The notes under the pieces were generated by a model that was not told the DNA's origin, searched no databases, and saw only the letters and a program-made list of their open reading frames with translations. From NCBI GenBank assembly GCA_030425355.1, contig JAUIAG010000016.1, positions 1 to 36,065 on the forward strand: a DNA stretch of 36,065 nucleotides, in the 5' to 3' direction. A program made the translations under genes and the position numbers. The DNA comes from Verrucomicrobiia bacterium. Lineage in GTDB: Bacteria; Verrucomicrobiota; Verrucomicrobiia; Limisphaerales; JAJOIW01. The number at the start of each line of letters is the position of its first letter. Position 1 is the first letter of the stretch. Of the stretch, positions 36,065-36,065 are shown piece after piece.

Positions 36065-36065
36065 A

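Overview
The window looks like a stretch of core chromosome from a Gram-negative bacterium of the PVC group, most likely Verrucomicrobiota. This is inferred from a ThuA / beta-propeller / cytochrome c fusion of the kind common in Verrucomicrobia and Planctomycetes, a lipid A gene (lpxB), a GyrA quinolone-region variant (HPHGEAVIYP) that I recall from PVC gyrases, and secreted proteins with CBM-like and calcium-repeat-like modules. Most genes lack a strong Shine-Dalgarno sequence. No transposase, integrase, phage gene, tRNA, rRNA or CRISPR array was found.

Layout: (1) 3-1412, the 3' part of a secreted metallophosphoesterase with a C-terminal CBM9/DOMON-like domain. (2) 1655-4977, a TCA operon, citrate synthase - sucC - sucD, closed by a strong terminator. 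(3) 10866-5451 (minus), gyrB then gyrA, with a good promoter, a perfect leader hairpin in front of gyrB, and a wobble-rich terminator after gyrA. (4) 12998-11074 (minus), an ECF sigma factor, a membrane anti-sigma factor with an internally duplicated cytoplasmic unit, and a Tat-type exported protein, ending in a terminator. (5) 15198-13218 (minus), trxB - rhodanese - hisB. (6) 15344-17612 (plus), a Gfo/Idh/MocA oxidoreductase overlapping lpxB, whose stop codon lies in a 28-bp tandem duplication. (7) 18728-17688 (minus), an aldo/keto reductase. (8) 22132-18833 (minus), the 1099-residue ThuA-cytochrome fusion with a clear sigma-70-type promoter and a terminator; 22855-22316 is a small exported unknown. 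(9) 22983-25376 (plus), tex, convergent with a HAD phosphatase (26103-25426). (10) a NhaR-like LysR regulator (27370-26429) divergent from a small HPF/RaiA-like protein (27617-27967), followed by a UDP-glucuronate decarboxylase-like enzyme and a UDP-glucose dehydrogenase, which together could make UDP-xylose. (11) 32225-30743 (minus), an LsrG-like monooxygenase-fold protein overlapping an iron-type alcohol dehydrogenase. (12) a membrane-anchored alpha/beta hydrolase (plus), a DASS-type transporter (minus), and the 3' part of a secreted repeat protein running off the right edge.

Much of the window is housekeeping. The parts least explained by known biology are the ECF module with the duplicated CP..HDF anti-sigma unit, the LsrG-like/alcohol dehydrogenase pair without other lsr genes, the HPF-like gene paired with a NhaR-like regulator, the ambiguous reading frames before the decarboxylase, and the gyrB leader hairpin. 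I saw no clear multi-gene defence or biosynthetic system.
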